Assembly (NCBI GenBank): GCA_946811695.1
Contig: OX328123.1
Span: 126,329,518-126,393,517 of the forward strand
DNA length: 64,000 nt
Reading direction: 5' to 3'
DNA from: Gonocerus acuteangulatus
Taxonomy: Eukaryota; Arthropoda; Insecta; Hemiptera; Coreidae
The position numbers and the translations under genes were made by a program. Positions within the stretch are counted from its first letter, which is position 1; each line of letters opens with the position of its first letter. Of this stretch, positions 48,960-61,514 are shown in pieces. Below the pieces are notes generated by a model. That model worked only from the letters and a program-made list of their open reading frames with translations, was not told the origin of the DNA and did no database searches.

Positions 48960-49490
48960 AGTTTTCCTCAAAGAATACCGAGGTTCGTTGCAATACAACA
49001 ATAATTGCGGCAGGCATGGGCGAATAACTACTTTATGTCCGGAGTAAACCCCTCTCCAGATGAACCAATTTTGCTGGTTAACGAAATCGTTCAATTATTT
49101 GCTAGGGGAATACTATATACCAAGTTTCGCGACGAAAAAACAAAAAACTCTGGTGTGTATAAAGATAGTTCATGAAATGTTCATCTTGATTATTTACATC
49201 GCCATAACTTTTTTATTTAAGAACCGATTGACTTGAAACAAACACTAAATGTTAAGGAGAGCTTACCACAATATATTAGTGAAAACCGCAACTAAATCGG
49301 ATAAGCCGTTTCTGAGATTAGTGCGCACAGAGAGACAGACAAACAGAAAAACACACCAAAATTCTAAAAATCATTGTTATGGGTACTATTGCGTTGATAA
49401 AGGCCCCAATAGTATTTTTGTCCACATATCTTCCATGTACAGACAGCGATCCGTTAGAATTTTATTATATGTATAGATAGACTACGGCTT
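48960..49490 (+). repeat. repeat fragment related to 15020–15490
   Basis: Contains GGAGTAAACCCC and GGTTAACGAAATCG segments of the family B satellite type, then AATCGGATAAGCCGTTTCTGAG and GGATCGCTGTTTGTACATG-like elements seen (inverted) inside 14599–15976. Non-coding. Confidence 0.45.
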
Positions 49491-52400
49491 AGAATTTACA
49501 TATGTATCTTCCCTACCGTATTAAACAATCGAATATGAAAAATCTCGTTTTTCAGTTTCAAGACTTTGCTCTTGGCTTGTCCCAAATTTTTCAACTCCAA
49601 ACCCTTTAGAATAGCCTTTAATGCCTTAAATAAATTATCGAATAAGGCAATTCTTCAATATAGGTATTACTTCGTCAATGGATAGAATATGTTTGATCCC
49701 TAATTTGCTCCGATTTGCATATTCGATAGTTTGACGTGGTAGGGACGATATTTGCACAATACATCTTTCATATTATTTGGTTCGAAGGTTTTATACAGAG
49801 TTTTGTTTCAATAAAGCAAAAATTAAGGCCGCTATGGTGGAGAATCAGATACTTCTCCGTTATCTAGCCCTTGTGGCTTGTTCCGGGACTTATGTCTTTC
49901 TTGATAATTGGAAATAGCCAGTACACTTTGCCGATCCAACATAATTATACCTCTATTATGCCCATATGGTAGTATATCCCTACATCGGAGGCAGAATATA
50001 TAATTGGAAGAGAGAGGTTGCTGAAGTAGTCGTAAACATAGCTCTCAAGCTTGAAGTGAAAGTTCGGTCGTGTACTTTCTAAGCTCTCGAGAAGGCGTTG
50101 TAGATTGCCCTTGGAGGGAAACTTGAATCAGGACCCGACCCAAATAAACAGGCTAATGGGGACTAGAAACCCGTTCAAGGGTTAGGGAGTGTTCGCATAG
50201 ATTGATCACCCACTCAGCAGAGGTGTTCACTCAGCTATCACTCATCCCAACCTCTCTCTGTCATTAGTGATCGTTAGGAGGCCAGAGGTTCTGACGGTCG
50301 GAGAGCCCATTCTTCAGGATGGCACTCATTTAGAACTCTTAACATTTTAGTTTATTTTCTTTTTAACGGCACATCTGCTTCTAAGATCTTTAGTTAGCAG
50401 CAGCGAATTATTTCGGCTAGCCGTTCACTGAAGAAATTCATTCTGCCCCTTCATCCTCCATGAGAATCTTGCTTGCTAGCATGCCCGCTGGTAGGGTCTC
50501 TCTTCTATATATATATGTATATTTAAATAGGCAAATAGGTTTTTCTTCAGCGGCGGAATAAACTATTCCTTGAACTATCAGTTTATTATTAAATCGAATT
50601 TCTCTTATGGTTTTTCAATTTACGAATAAATCCATCTTCACAGCTTTATAGATCTTTATATCTATACATTTTTGGGGGGATGATATCAAACATCCATTGT
50701 TTAAATAATTTTATACTGATACGGTATTTCATAGAATGAAGCCAAAAATAGTTCTCATTATTTACATTGAAGATATTAAATCGCATTTCACGAAAATTAT
50801 ACATAGGCGAGGTTTATATATGTATATGGTAATACGGTAAATGTGTATTATAGCAAAATATAAATTAACTCATTTCGTTTAGAGCCTTCTGCTCAAATTC
50901 AGGAACATAAATATGCTTTAGCCCCACCCGGCAAACCTATGTATGTACTGTATAACACACAGTCATCTTTTTCGTACATGGCCACCGCGGAAGCGCGAAC
51001 GCCAGCGGACACTTTTTCGTAACTTTTTTTTTTTAAGTTTAATCATCGCTAAAGCATATTTATGTTAAAACATAAAGTATGGGTAACATAAGAAAATATA
51101 TAAAATGACTAAGTACTTGATGAGGATGAAAGTTGGCTTACCGATGAGAAGATAGAGAACCAAGCCCCTTAAGGAGAAATATAGATTGAGGAATTGGTCA
51201 ATGACAAAGTTAGGACGCCTCAGAACTGTAGTTGCATTACGACTACAGTTCTTATAATAATTTTGAATATGATTTCTCTACATTGAGGAGGCTGCTTTGA
51301 ATCAGTTTGGAAATAACTTTTAATTTAGAAATTAGAAAGTTAATTTCCAACGAAAAAGTAAGCTACGTTCTAAGGAGCATAATAGCAGAACACAATTACT
51401 AGATCTCTTGAGGCCTATTAAAACAGGAGAGATTTCAGCTCTAGTAGCTGCCTGATTTATGCTGAGCTGCACCCATGTGTTTCCACTTACATGGTTCTTC
51501 AGAACCAACGACTGGAGTCTAATTATGCCGGAACAATGGTGTTGATCTCCATTACATGGTGTTGCCGTCCCATGAATAGGGAAAAACGACGCACACTGAT
51601 TCACTCTTGATTTTTAATCTCCGATAAGGGGAAATGGTTTTAGCTAGCCTTCTTAATACTTAGGAAAGAAATTTTGGTATCAATCCGTGAAAAACGATTC
51701 TAACTATTTGCTAATTAGTTACACGAATCGATTTTAGAACATCATTTTGATAAAAAGAATATTCTCGTTTTACTCTATAGAAAATGTTTCTTGCTCATTA
51801 CAATTAGTGCCTTTTTATCGTGGAAAACTGAATCTATCTGATTCCCTTTAATAATGTTTTATAAGAAGAATACCTTTAAAAAGTTCTTGACACTGATTCC
51901 AGCTAACTGTAATTAGTAAATTTTTAAAATAAATCTAATTTAATTTTTAATCTTAGAAACCGTTGATATCTTCTCTGCTTAATGGGTTTTGATGAAAAGA
52001 GTACTCATCTTTTAAAATATCTAGCCAATTTAAATTAGTTTTTCTTCTTTTTTATGGGTTTTATTAGGCCGAAAAACCACAAGGCTATGATTTTCCGCAC
52101 TCGAGTGTTTTGTTTGGATTTATTTTCCCGTAACTCATGTTATTAAAACTAAATGCCTGGACTGTTATTACATCAACTGATATTTTTGTTTTCATTCTTA
52201 GGTTTGGTCAATTATTATTCTTTTGGATGATTTATTTTTTATTTTATTTTAGCTAATTATTTATTTGTACTGTATCTAGCTACTTTTATCACGTTCTGAA
52301 GCATACAGCTAAGGTCGAGGTTATGAAATAATTTTAAAAATTGTATTGAATTCGATCCTTATTTGGCGTTATCATCCCCTGTAATTTATTTCTGCCTTTG

Positions 52401-52756
52401 TATCTATAATTGTGTCTTTTATACACTATAGCGGTCTCAGTTTCGTTCTTTCATCACGATGAACGGTTATATTTCTTTAGTCAGCTGAATTGCTTCATTA
52501 GATTAAATAGATTTGGTTTAACACGATGAAAATTCGTTATATTTAAATCTTGTTATATTGTAGCTCGCTATACAAGTCGTTTAAGAATTAATAAAATTTG
52601 AAATTTAGTTTAAATGTGCAGTATAAAACATTTACGCTGTTTATGCAAATTCAATGTTACGTTAGAACACTTGATTACAATTTGTATGTCCCTCAGGAGT
52701 TACGTTTACTTAGCACATTATGCAGCAAGCAGTGACTACAATAAACAAAATTGTTT

Positions 52757-52868
52757 TTTGAAACGTCGGCAACAATAAAACTATTTTCACTGTAAAATGT
52801 AGTTTTAATAAGAAGCAAAGACCGAACCCCGACAATCCCTACCTTCGCATTATCAACGGTCAACGATC
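52757..52868 (+). mobile_element. 3' half of the hammerhead-bearing element (relic)
   Basis: TTTGAAACGTCGGCAACAATAAAACTATT…GACCGAACCCCGACAATCCCTACC…AACGGTCAACGATCTCC follows the element at 42971–43406 from the ribozyme core onwards. It shows the uninverted order of the 3' region. The 5' half of the ribozyme is lost. Confidence 0.55.
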
Positions 52869-55284
52869 TCCTCTCAAAAATTTTTTTTTTATTTTATTCT
52901 TGTTATAAAAAGCTAATTTATGTATTTAGAAATAGGTAGATTCCTTCGCGTATAATGTGTTAAACGTTGTCTTTCTTAATGATATGTCTGGACCTGACAA
53001 AGTATAATTTTAACTGAAAAATAATTTTAATTGGACCAATTAAAATAATTTCTGTCACCAACACTAAATTGTCCAGACTCTTCCTAGCTTCAACTCCAAC
53101 AATTTTCTCAGTTTGTTCTAATTTTGGGTCAGTCGCCTTTTGCACTGAGCCCTTCAACTTTAATGTTTGTACATTAATTACATTGCTCATCGTGGTGCAT
53201 CGTTAAACCAAATGAATAAATAAAATTATATTGCAGTCCTTTGGTTTTTTGTATAATACATTTCTCTTTCTGGAAAAATGCAAAGATATTTAAAGGACGA
53301 CAGACATTCCCAAGGGAGTGGCTTTAGAGCCTGCGAGTTGAAAAATTTTTTTTTGGCAGGTAAAAAAATTGTAAAAACCGTTTGTTTCCATAATATTACA
53401 CATTAGTGCATGTATTTATGTGGACACATTTTTTCTAAATTATTTCGACAGAGATATCAATAAAAGAAGGAAAGAGAGGCTCCAAAAGCCCCCCCCCCCC
53501 AAGGCCCAAGGGTATCCTAGGGTTAACTGTCATCGGAAAAATAGAGGGAAGAGAATTTGTACGTGGTGGCGTCTTGTCACATCTTTCAAGGTGTCGGGAT
53601 TTTTTAAGAGGAGCAATGCATGACTGTGTCCGATTTTCACTGATTCGCCGCCGTTTTTTCGACTGCCTAGTCGTAGCCACGTCGTTTCATTCTGCTATAT
53701 GTCTCTTTCAACAGGTAACATTCTATAAGAAACGATGACGTTTTGGACAGGCTCCGGCATCTTCAAAGACTCGCTGAAAGACGTGAAATGAATCCAAACA
53801 CTGGATTCCTAAACTTTTGATAAACGGTAGCCAAAGCCTTCTTGATGTATTCGTATGTAAGGACGCTCGTATTATTTTTCAATAAAAATAGACATTAAAA
53901 TGTATTACATTTAACAACAAGGCAATTAATCACAAAAAAGCTTAAACTTTTTAAGCAATTGTAATCGTTTTGACCGAATTATATAGGCAATAATTACCTT
54001 GACTGTTCATTTGCGTACTAATAACGCTCTAACTCAAAAAGCAGCGCCCAATACACCAAGGGTATAGGCTAACCTGCATTATTGAAATGTAATGCGGGAC
54101 TAATGTGTATGTTTTCTCCTTCCTCTATGTGCTGAAGCGTGTTAATATGATAAAACCATCCAGGAAATCTGAGCGGGCTTCTGGATCATTAATTATATTG
54201 GTCTTTGAACGCTCTACCAGCTTCTGAAATGGAAATTTTTCGTCTGGTTTGAGGAGTTCGTGAACCATCAACCAGAACTCTGTTTTTGGCGAAATCCACA
54301 CGAAAAAACTCTTCATGCTAACTATTTAGGATACTTAGTCTTTCCGGTACACTTTTATGGGTATTTTTTACATAGAGCAAGTTTAAGTTTTTCTGTTAGA
54401 ACAATCAAAACGACGTACTTGCTTAAAAATGTATGTACATATTCCACATGTATCCAAATTAAGATTCACCCATTTTGGTTGAGTAAGTTAAATGAAGAGA
54501 AATAAAAGCAAAAAAAAAATTATTAACACACAAGAGTTTTTAATTTTCTTATTTGATATTATCTAACTCGTCATCTGTTTAGAAAAGTAGGAATAGCTTA
54601 TTTAAAGGCTTAATGAATCGTTTGCAAGGAAGTAAGTAACTCTCTAACGGTAACCCGCTAAGGTGACGCAGTTTCTGTGAGTCTAATTTTTAGCACTTTC
54701 CATGTGTATTGCAATGAATTTGAATGTAAGTACTTAAAACTTTTGTAAATCAACGATTACAGATTTTAAACTTTATTTCAAAAGCATATTTTCTGCTCAA
54801 CCTCATAGTAAATCTGTCGTTATAATTGAACAAGACATTATGTAAAGGGAGATCCTATTTCTTCTTAAAAATAATTTGTTGTCAAATATTTCCAGTGTGT
54901 TCAAAAAATAATTGTGGAGGAGGCAATGACTGACAGAGCCAGATGATTTCAGGAATCAAATGAGCACTTTTTTACAGCCTGGCTTTTTCATATTTTTAAC
55001 TATTCATACCGGCATTTGGATCAATGCTAATAAAACAAACAAAAAAAAAAATACAATTTTTCTATTCTGCGTCATTTATATCTTTAATCACGTATCCACT
55101 TCCTCTCAAAGAGTTCTAGAATGATCTGAAAATATTAGCACATCATATTATAAGATGTAATTATTCGTGCAGTTTATTATTTGCTTCATTTTTGTCAATG
55201 ATTGCCACTAAATAAATTATTAATTATAAATTCATAGACATCTCCTAGTGAAATTAACATATACTATTCACTTTTCGCGTTTTC

Positions 55285-55393
55285 AACCTCCCTACAGAGG
55301 GAGCAAAGCTCCTTATGAGGTTGATTGAAGTGCCGACTAGAAACTTTCACGTTTCAGAACCCATAGCACTCGAAAATAAACGCAGTTCAAATT

Positions 55394-55464
<71 letters not shown>

Positions 55465-55676
55465 GCATATATTTGACTGTTCGATCTGTAACAGGCTCAA
55501 AAATGGGCCAATTTTAATGAAATGTGTCTTCCGCTTTGAGACTTAATTTTACATTTTTCACGAATGATAAAAACAAAAATAACATTAACTATTTCTATTC
55601 TAAGCTTTCCAAATGCCACTAGGGTTGAGAGAGGAAACGTGCTAAGATGTCTCAGTTTCTTCGAGTTGAACTTTTT
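55285..55676 (-). mobile_element. old short family A copy
   Basis: Degraded hairpin (CCTCCCTACAGAGGG), GAAGTGCCGACTAGAAAC, ACTCGAAAATAAACGCAGTTC, a (GT)n(TA)n tract (55396–55462), then directly the 5' end GGAAACGTGCTAAGATGTC…CTTTTT at 55676. The satellite has been lost, leaving ~390 bp. Confidence 0.5.
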
Positions 55677-55822
55677 AAGCTTCTCACAGGGAAACCTTAC
55701 TTGCCTTATCTTATTTAACAATCTCATCTAATAAATTCTTACATTCATAAAGCAAAGATACATTGAATATTGATATAAGCAAATAAAACAAAATTGTTCG
55801 AATGATATAACAACTATTAAGT

Positions 55823-55835
55823 GGCTATCTATCTA

Positions 55836-55910
<75 letters not shown>

Positions 55911-55911
55911 T
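55823..55911. repeat. (CTAT)n(TA)n(TG)n microsatellite
   Basis: Three adjoining simple repeats about 750 bp upstream of Osiris exon 2. Confidence 0.9.
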
Positions 55912-56667
55912 TCCAAAAGGGAGGAAAGAAAGATTATACAACCTTTTCATTAATATTTTGAGCAGTAAAAGATGAAACAAAATTGTTTTAATGTAAAATA
56001 CTTGGAATACCCTGTTTTCATGACTAGGAATGACTCAAGAGGTCTCTGAGGAATGTGCCTCGTAGTGGACACGCACGATGCAGATATATGCTACCGTCGT
56101 TGTTTCCATTCTAACAGTTCTGATACAACGGTCTGCTTACATATATCAAGGCAACCTCGTTCTGTCTCACCACGTCTGGCGATTTCGAGCATTGTACTTT
56201 CCTACAATTGTAGACCGTTTGCACTAATTTGGTGCTTATATTTAAATATTGCCTACCCCGTTTCGTCTAGAATGGATACAAATTGAAGACGACGTAGTGC
56301 TAAAATATGTATTTATGGTAGTTATTTCTCGTACAAGATCACCGACTCTGGAAAGCACCTATGTGAATTTTGAAATTCGGTTCGATTTCACTGATTCTCT
56401 GGTAAATTCTGAGCATGTAGCGATTCCTTTTGTAAAGATAGGTTAATTACTGGAGAACAAGCGTTACAAATGCGAAATTTATTTTGAGTCAAGTCGGTTA
56501 GAGATTTGAACAGTTGTACCTCGTCCTCTGCTATAAATTATAACCAGTCAAGAAAGGTATCCACAAATATTTTTTTAAGGGCTCATCAGCCAGTATGACA
56601 ATAAAGATATTTTATGTTTAACTTGTTTTTCGTGGTTTACGAAACTACACAAATATTCTTCTTTCAG

Positions 56668-57035
56668 GAGTCGATGAAGGCCGAGGAAAGAAAAACAACA
56701 TGGGCCCCCTCCTGGCAGCCGGTGCAATGAAGATTGGTATGGTTGGTATCCTGGCATTCAAAGCACTCGCCTTGTTGGTCGGTAAAGCTCTTTTAGTGTC
56801 GAAACTCGCTTTCCTCCTGGCGGCCATCATAGGACTGAAGAAGCTCTTCTCGCAGCAGAAGCACGTCACCTATGAAGTAGTGGCTCATCCACACCACAGC
56901 CACAGTCACGTAGCAAGCGAACATGGGCATAGTGGTGGAGACTCCTACAGCTCTGGATGGGGAAGATCGATTGAAGCAGCGCCTGCATCTGGGGACCCGC
57001 AGACCCTGGCATATGCTGCACACGCACCGAAATAA
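56668..57035 (+). CDS. Osiris family protein, exon 2
   Basis: Codes for residues 157–278 and TAA (57033–57035). Begins VDEGRGKKNNMGPLLAAGAM, with the basic patch typical of the DUF1676 region. A long hydrophobic segment follows (GMVGILAFKALALLVGKALL, then LAFLLAAIIGLKKLF), the putative membrane region. TYEVV is a YxxΦ-type sorting signal often kept in this family. HPHHSHSH is a histidine-rich stretch, and the C-terminal PQTLAYAAHAPK is the AQxLAY-like motif. Acceptor TTCTTTCAG. Total 278 residues, the usual Osiris length. Start at 56700 as a separate short protein is possible on paper but would lack the signal peptide. Confidence 0.92.
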
Positions 57036-58073
57036 GGTATGAATCTAGTATATAAAAGAAAATGATGGAAGATCACTGGATATAAAAAGTGGTGAAACTG
57101 CATACATTTATTTAGCCCTGACTAAATACAAAACCAACAAAGGGTGCAAACATCGATTAATTCTCTTCCCTAAACATTTTTGGGGTCTCTTCAAGGCTGG
57201 CCATAGACCAAATGAATCCAATATGGCGGAGATAAGTCAGCTGATCGCGATATGTCATATGTTTAAAATTAATTTTCAGGTGAAATGAACTCATAAATAA
57301 TTTTAATACCCCCATTTTCCATTAATTAAATCATATCCATTATGTTTTGTTGGTTAAATCAATATATGCATTATTCAGACGTTTTATTTCAGTTTTGTTT
57401 TTCAAAAATTTGGTTCTATTTTTAATAATGCATATGGTTTACTTATCCTCTTCCCCTCTCCGGCATCTCTCCAGCGATGTCCTAGTCGCTAGCCTTATAT
57501 TTCACCCAAATCATATTGGGCTTCATAAACTGATATCTCTATGGTCGCCCCAAGAAAGGCTGGAGAGAAGGAAGAGGAACAAGATACCAGCGAGGAAGTT
57601 TAGTGGAGAATTTTTTCTTTTCATTTTTTTTCTGTTACTTTTCCTAAACTGCTTGCTATCAAAATCGAATTTGTGTTCAACTTTTTAATTGTGATAAGTC
57701 TACGCGTTTTATTTTCTCTATCGACAATATTTTGAGCGCTTTGGTTAAGTGCTGTTCCTATTAAACCTATGTAGCTTCTATTGCAGTTTCCAATTTTTTT
57801 TTAATATATATTCTCCTTTAATTTTAATTTTTATTTGATTTGATAAATTCCATTATTGTTTGTTCTCTAACACATTCTCTATAATCTGACTTTCATTCTA
57901 GCTTTTATCTAAAAAAAAAATCTGTATTTTTATTTCAATTGTTAAAAATTCCTAATTAAGAAGTATTTTAATATTTTGTTTGTTTTCAGGTCTCACAGAA
58001 GAAGTAATTGTGAATATGGCTGACTCTCAATCTCCTCATAATTTATTTATTTATTTATTTATTACCTAATAAA
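57036..58073 (+). promoter_or_regulatory. Osiris 3' region with candidate UTR intron and poly(A) signal
   Basis: The stop codon is followed at once by G|GTATGA, a possible donor. TTTTGTTTTCAG at about 57979–57990 is a good acceptor, and AATAAA at 58068–58073 is a poly(A) signal. A 3'-UTR intron is therefore plausible. Without splicing, no AATAAA was seen in the first ~300 bp. TTTA repeats lie at 58042–58062. Confidence 0.4.
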
Positions 58074-58079
58074 AGGAGT

Positions 58080-58838
58080 GTATTTATTGATTGTTAATAT
58101 TAAATAGGTATTTATTAAATCATAAATTTCACATATTGATTGAGATCTATTTTTATACTTAAAGAGGGCTCTCTTTATTGTTGAGAGGACTTGCATTACC
58201 TTAAATATGTATAGAATGTAGATAAGACAGGTTGACAGGACTGTAGACGGACCCTAGGCTAGTGCGAGATTATCTCGTGAAAATGGCTCGTGAAGAGACA
58301 ATGACTGGACTAGCTTCAGCCAAATTTAGTGAGTAAGTGACTTTGACTAAACGAACAAACAATTTATAATTTCTTGTATATATGTTATACCAATAACTTA
58401 CAAGTTTCAAATTATATTATTGCATACTCTTCAATGTTTCTTATTAAGCCTTCTTCCTTATTATATATCTGTAGAAATTAAAAATGTTTTCAAATTTAGC
58501 ATTGTTTGCTGTCTCCCTCAAAGAAAATTTCCACAACAAATCAAAATATTACTCAGCAAAGATCGGAAGGGAAAAAAAATGACTCACTCAGGAAGTGAAT
58601 ATTCCTAAGCAAGGCAGAGACTAAAACAAATATGCATTGTTTTCTTCGTTTATATTTGTAATAACCGAGTGGCTACTGACGACTAAGATATCCGTCACAT
58701 AAATACAAATGCTAACTTTCCCAATTTTTCACATTTCTGAATACGCCTTTATCATTAGTCTCCAATGGTATTAAGGATAATTCTCTTCTCCTTTCCTAAT
58801 AGAGTAATTTGTCTCATTTTCACAATACTACTCTATCA
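58080..58838. other. no recognised feature
   Basis: AT-rich DNA downstream of the Osiris gene; no frame with a recognisable domain. Confidence 0.35.
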
Positions 58839-59022
58839 GGGTCTCCCGTGGTCTAGTGGCTACCGCCTTAGAGTCATAAGCGGGAGATGGTGGGTTCGAT
58901 CCCCACCGGCAGCAGGTATTTTCTCATCCCACGGCTCGTTGGGAAAATTCCTCGCTGCACCCTGGATGTCGGTGCTAATGGCCTAGTCGAACAGCCGTAA
59001 AAAAAAGAAGAGAAAAAAAAAG
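58839..59022 (+). mobile_element. tRNA-derived SINE, copy 4
   Basis: GGGTCTCCCGTGGTCTAGTGGCTA, B box GGTTCGATCCC, body ending CAGCCGT and an A-rich tail broken by G. ACTACTCTATCA flanks both sides (exact 12-bp target duplication). Confidence 0.88.
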
Positions 59023-59059
59023 AACTACTCTATCATTAGTTTTACATAATATCAAAACC

Positions 59060-59349
59060 TATCCCCGACCCGAGGATTTGCAGTGGCTACCTTTAGGATG
59101 GCTACAGGCCCCGATTACCTGTAGAGCCATTTACATAGGATAGGTTTAGCAGATTCTCCAACTTGTCCACTGTGCTCCCAAAAGGACGGGACGGCGGATC
59201 ATCTTTCACATTGCTCAGCTCTGCAGGTGAACACTGGAGATGACACCACAGAAGGGCACGCACGGCTTTACTGGATGGCACGGCGTCGAATGGTGAAAAG
59301 CCAAGGACGGGCGTTGGATGAAAAAGAAGAAGTTCTAAATGATTCTTAG
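59060..59349 (+). pseudogene. LINE ORF2 C-terminus (zinc-knuckle) fragment
   Basis: Reads RGFAVATFRMATGPDYL, a stop, SHLHRIGLADSPTCPLCSQK, then DGTADHLSHCSAL, ending in a stop at 59349. The (T)GH–L–HR–G–DSPTCPLC…HLxxC arrangement is the C-terminal cysteine/histidine motif that follows the RT (and RNase H) of I/R1/Jockey-type LINEs. One in-frame stop; upstream RT is missing. Confidence 0.7.
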
Positions 59350-60186
59350 CTAGTTTCCAGGCAAGGGCATACCAATTATGCCTGCTAGACGCAATGACTA
59401 AGATAAATATGCCACTTTCATTCTTTTAAATTTGTTATAATAACTGACTATATTATTTAACCCTTTCATTGATCTTAACGAGTTAACTCGTGCTCGACCA
59501 GCAGAGCCTCAGAGGCTCAAGACGAGAGAGCTCGTGCTCCAACTGTGGAACCCCTGACGCTCCTGGTGAGTTAGCTCAATGGCCCATATGTTGCCTAGTG
59601 CTCTAGAAGTATTAACTATTATAAAAACAATGTATCTAATGGAAACAAAGAGAGTTCTCAGCTTAATTAAATCCATGCCAGAGATTACTATTTTCTGAAA
59701 CCTTGAAGCATCTAAAGGGGTATAATGAAATAATGCATTACATTATGCTAATTTTCTCTAAAGGCTTAATAAAAGTAATAGAGGCTTTATATCTCAATTT
59801 TATTTGAATTGTTAGAAGTGTTGGCTCTTATTATTTACAGCCAATTATTTAAATATATAATTATACAATTACTTTAAATTATACAAGTATTTTATTATCT
59901 ATAATTTAAAAAATAAGAAGTAAATTAATATGATTTGGCATTGTTATGGGTTTATGTTATTTTCATAACCACCCCCTTTATTTTTTGAGGATACAAAATT
60001 AATTATGGTTGTTTTCTACAAACAATAATTCGTTCTTTCGTGGGGCCATTGTAGAAAAAAATATATATCATAAATGAAATTGCAAATCCTCTTTTACTTA
60101 GTTGAAAGGGTTAAAAATCATACCCTTTATTTCTGAACCATAGAAAACGCCTTTCGATTGGCGTACTGTGGGGTTTTATTATTATT
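59350..60186. other. no recognised feature
   Basis: Contains GC-richer GAGTTAACTCGTGCTC-type partly palindromic sequence at 59479–59540, otherwise AT-rich with no gene. Confidence 0.35.
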
Positions 60187-60504
60187 TTATAGCCTTTGAA
60201 TGTTTTTGTAGGTACTTAAAAGCTTTGCTGAGACAAGGTTATTTGGTGAGTCTAAAAACAGTACTCCATTTTTCCTAATTTTCTTAACGTTAATTTCTCT
60301 TGAATAAGAAGATAACCACCGATTTATTTCAAACGGACTGATTTCATTAAAAGACTTATTAGTTTCACATATTTGAGCAATTAAATATCTTGGATAGGTT
60401 ACCTCGGTTTCAGACATAAAGGATTTTTTCATTTCAGACAGTTGGTATTTGGATTTCTCTTTTCCAGCTTTCTTCATATTTTCTTCATTGACTATTTCCT
60501 TCAT
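60187..60504 (-). pseudogene. Jockey-like LINE ORF1 (gag-like) fragment
   Basis: 105-codon frame. The part KSFNEISPFEINRWLSSYSR…INVKKIRKNGVLFLDSPNNLVSAKLL matches the pattern of ORF1 proteins of Jockey-type elements (SFxxxSPFxIxxxL…xxKxRxGxLLxxxxxxxxxxxLL). The zinc-knuckle C-terminus is missing. N-terminal residues are lysine/glutamate-rich. Probably a 3'-truncated relic; no full element around it. Confidence 0.55.
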
Positions 60505-60771
60505 GTTTTGGTCACTAAAAGATTTCTAACTATGTATATTCACTAATTCATTTACAGAAGCAAAATTTGCGTTTTCATTTTAACTCGTAAACCAGCTGTT
60601 CTGAAACTGCATGTTGTAATTTCATGTTAATCTTTAGTTCCCAAGTAAGTCGTAATCGAAGTGCAGTCCTAGGTGTCACACTTAAGTCTTTCGGGCAACA
60701 AGAAACTGGATGTTCATCCTATCGGATTTCAGGTATGTCTTCTTGCAAGGACCTCTGAAGGGACTTTGGTC

Positions 60772-61045
60772 TCAGTTTTGGTTGAATTGATGAGCAGTCG
60801 TTGTTTTCTGAACCGGAGGGTAGAGGTGTTGCTGATGCTCGCAGATTGTAAAATGTTGCAAGATGAGTGAAGGAATCTTCTTAAGCCATGTGTGTGTTAT
60901 AGAAGAGAAGAGATTTATATATGGTGATGTATTCATCAGTTCATATAATAACAATCGGTGCCAAACAGAATCAGAAGCTCCTTTTAGATCCAAAAACAAA
61001 CCATCACTGTCTCACATATACACCGTACACTCGTGTAATCTAGAA
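60772..61045 (-). pseudogene. non-LTR RT motif-A fragment
   Basis: Minus-strand reading DGLFLDLKGASDSVWHRLLLYEL is RT motif A of Jockey-type LINEs (usual FLDxxKAFDxVWHxGLLxKL), with the catalytic Asp kept and Phe replaced by Ser. About 20 further residues (YINLFSSITHTWLKK) follow the family, then similarity ends. Degenerate. Confidence 0.6.
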
Positions 61046-61065
61046 GAAAATTAATTTAAAAAAAT

Positions 61066-61180
61066 TCTATCACGCAGGAGCTGCATTACTAAGCACATTC
61101 TTTAGAATTTGGGTAGTGTAGACTGCATCACGGAAGTCACAATTAATCTGCAATTAACTTCCGGTTATTTTTTAAAAAAG
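61066..61180 (+). mobile_element. family B 5'-end fragment
   Basis: TATCACGCAGGAGCTGCATT, then CTAAGCACATTCTTTAGAATT and GGGTAGTGTAGACTGC follow the 5' end of element B (22286–22350). Only ~110 bp remain. Confidence 0.5.
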
Positions 61181-61514
61181 TAAACAAATTGGCACTAAAA
61201 CCCTTCTCACTTCCAGTCCTATTCCTGCTCACAACATGGTACAGGAAGCGAGCCAGTAGCGACCCGGATGTTACCGGGTTGATTCAGGTTCATCCGGAAG
61301 TGGCCTGGGATTTTGACTTAGTCTATTCCACTCCTCGTATCAAGACATACCTGTGTTCCTACCTATATGCGTCTAAATGTTTCTTAAAACATGAAATATA
61401 GGTTCTCCATACCGAGACGATTCATTTGATACCCCACATGATGGGTTTCGGACAGAATAATGGGTAACTGAAGGAAGTATAAAACTCCCCCCCCCCCCCA
61501 TGGAAGCAGAGTCA

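Noticed and set aside
56700..57035. Independent small gene starting at ATG 56700
   Set aside because: The sequence before it continues the Osiris frame back to a good splice acceptor, and the product alone would lack the signal peptide and cysteine region.
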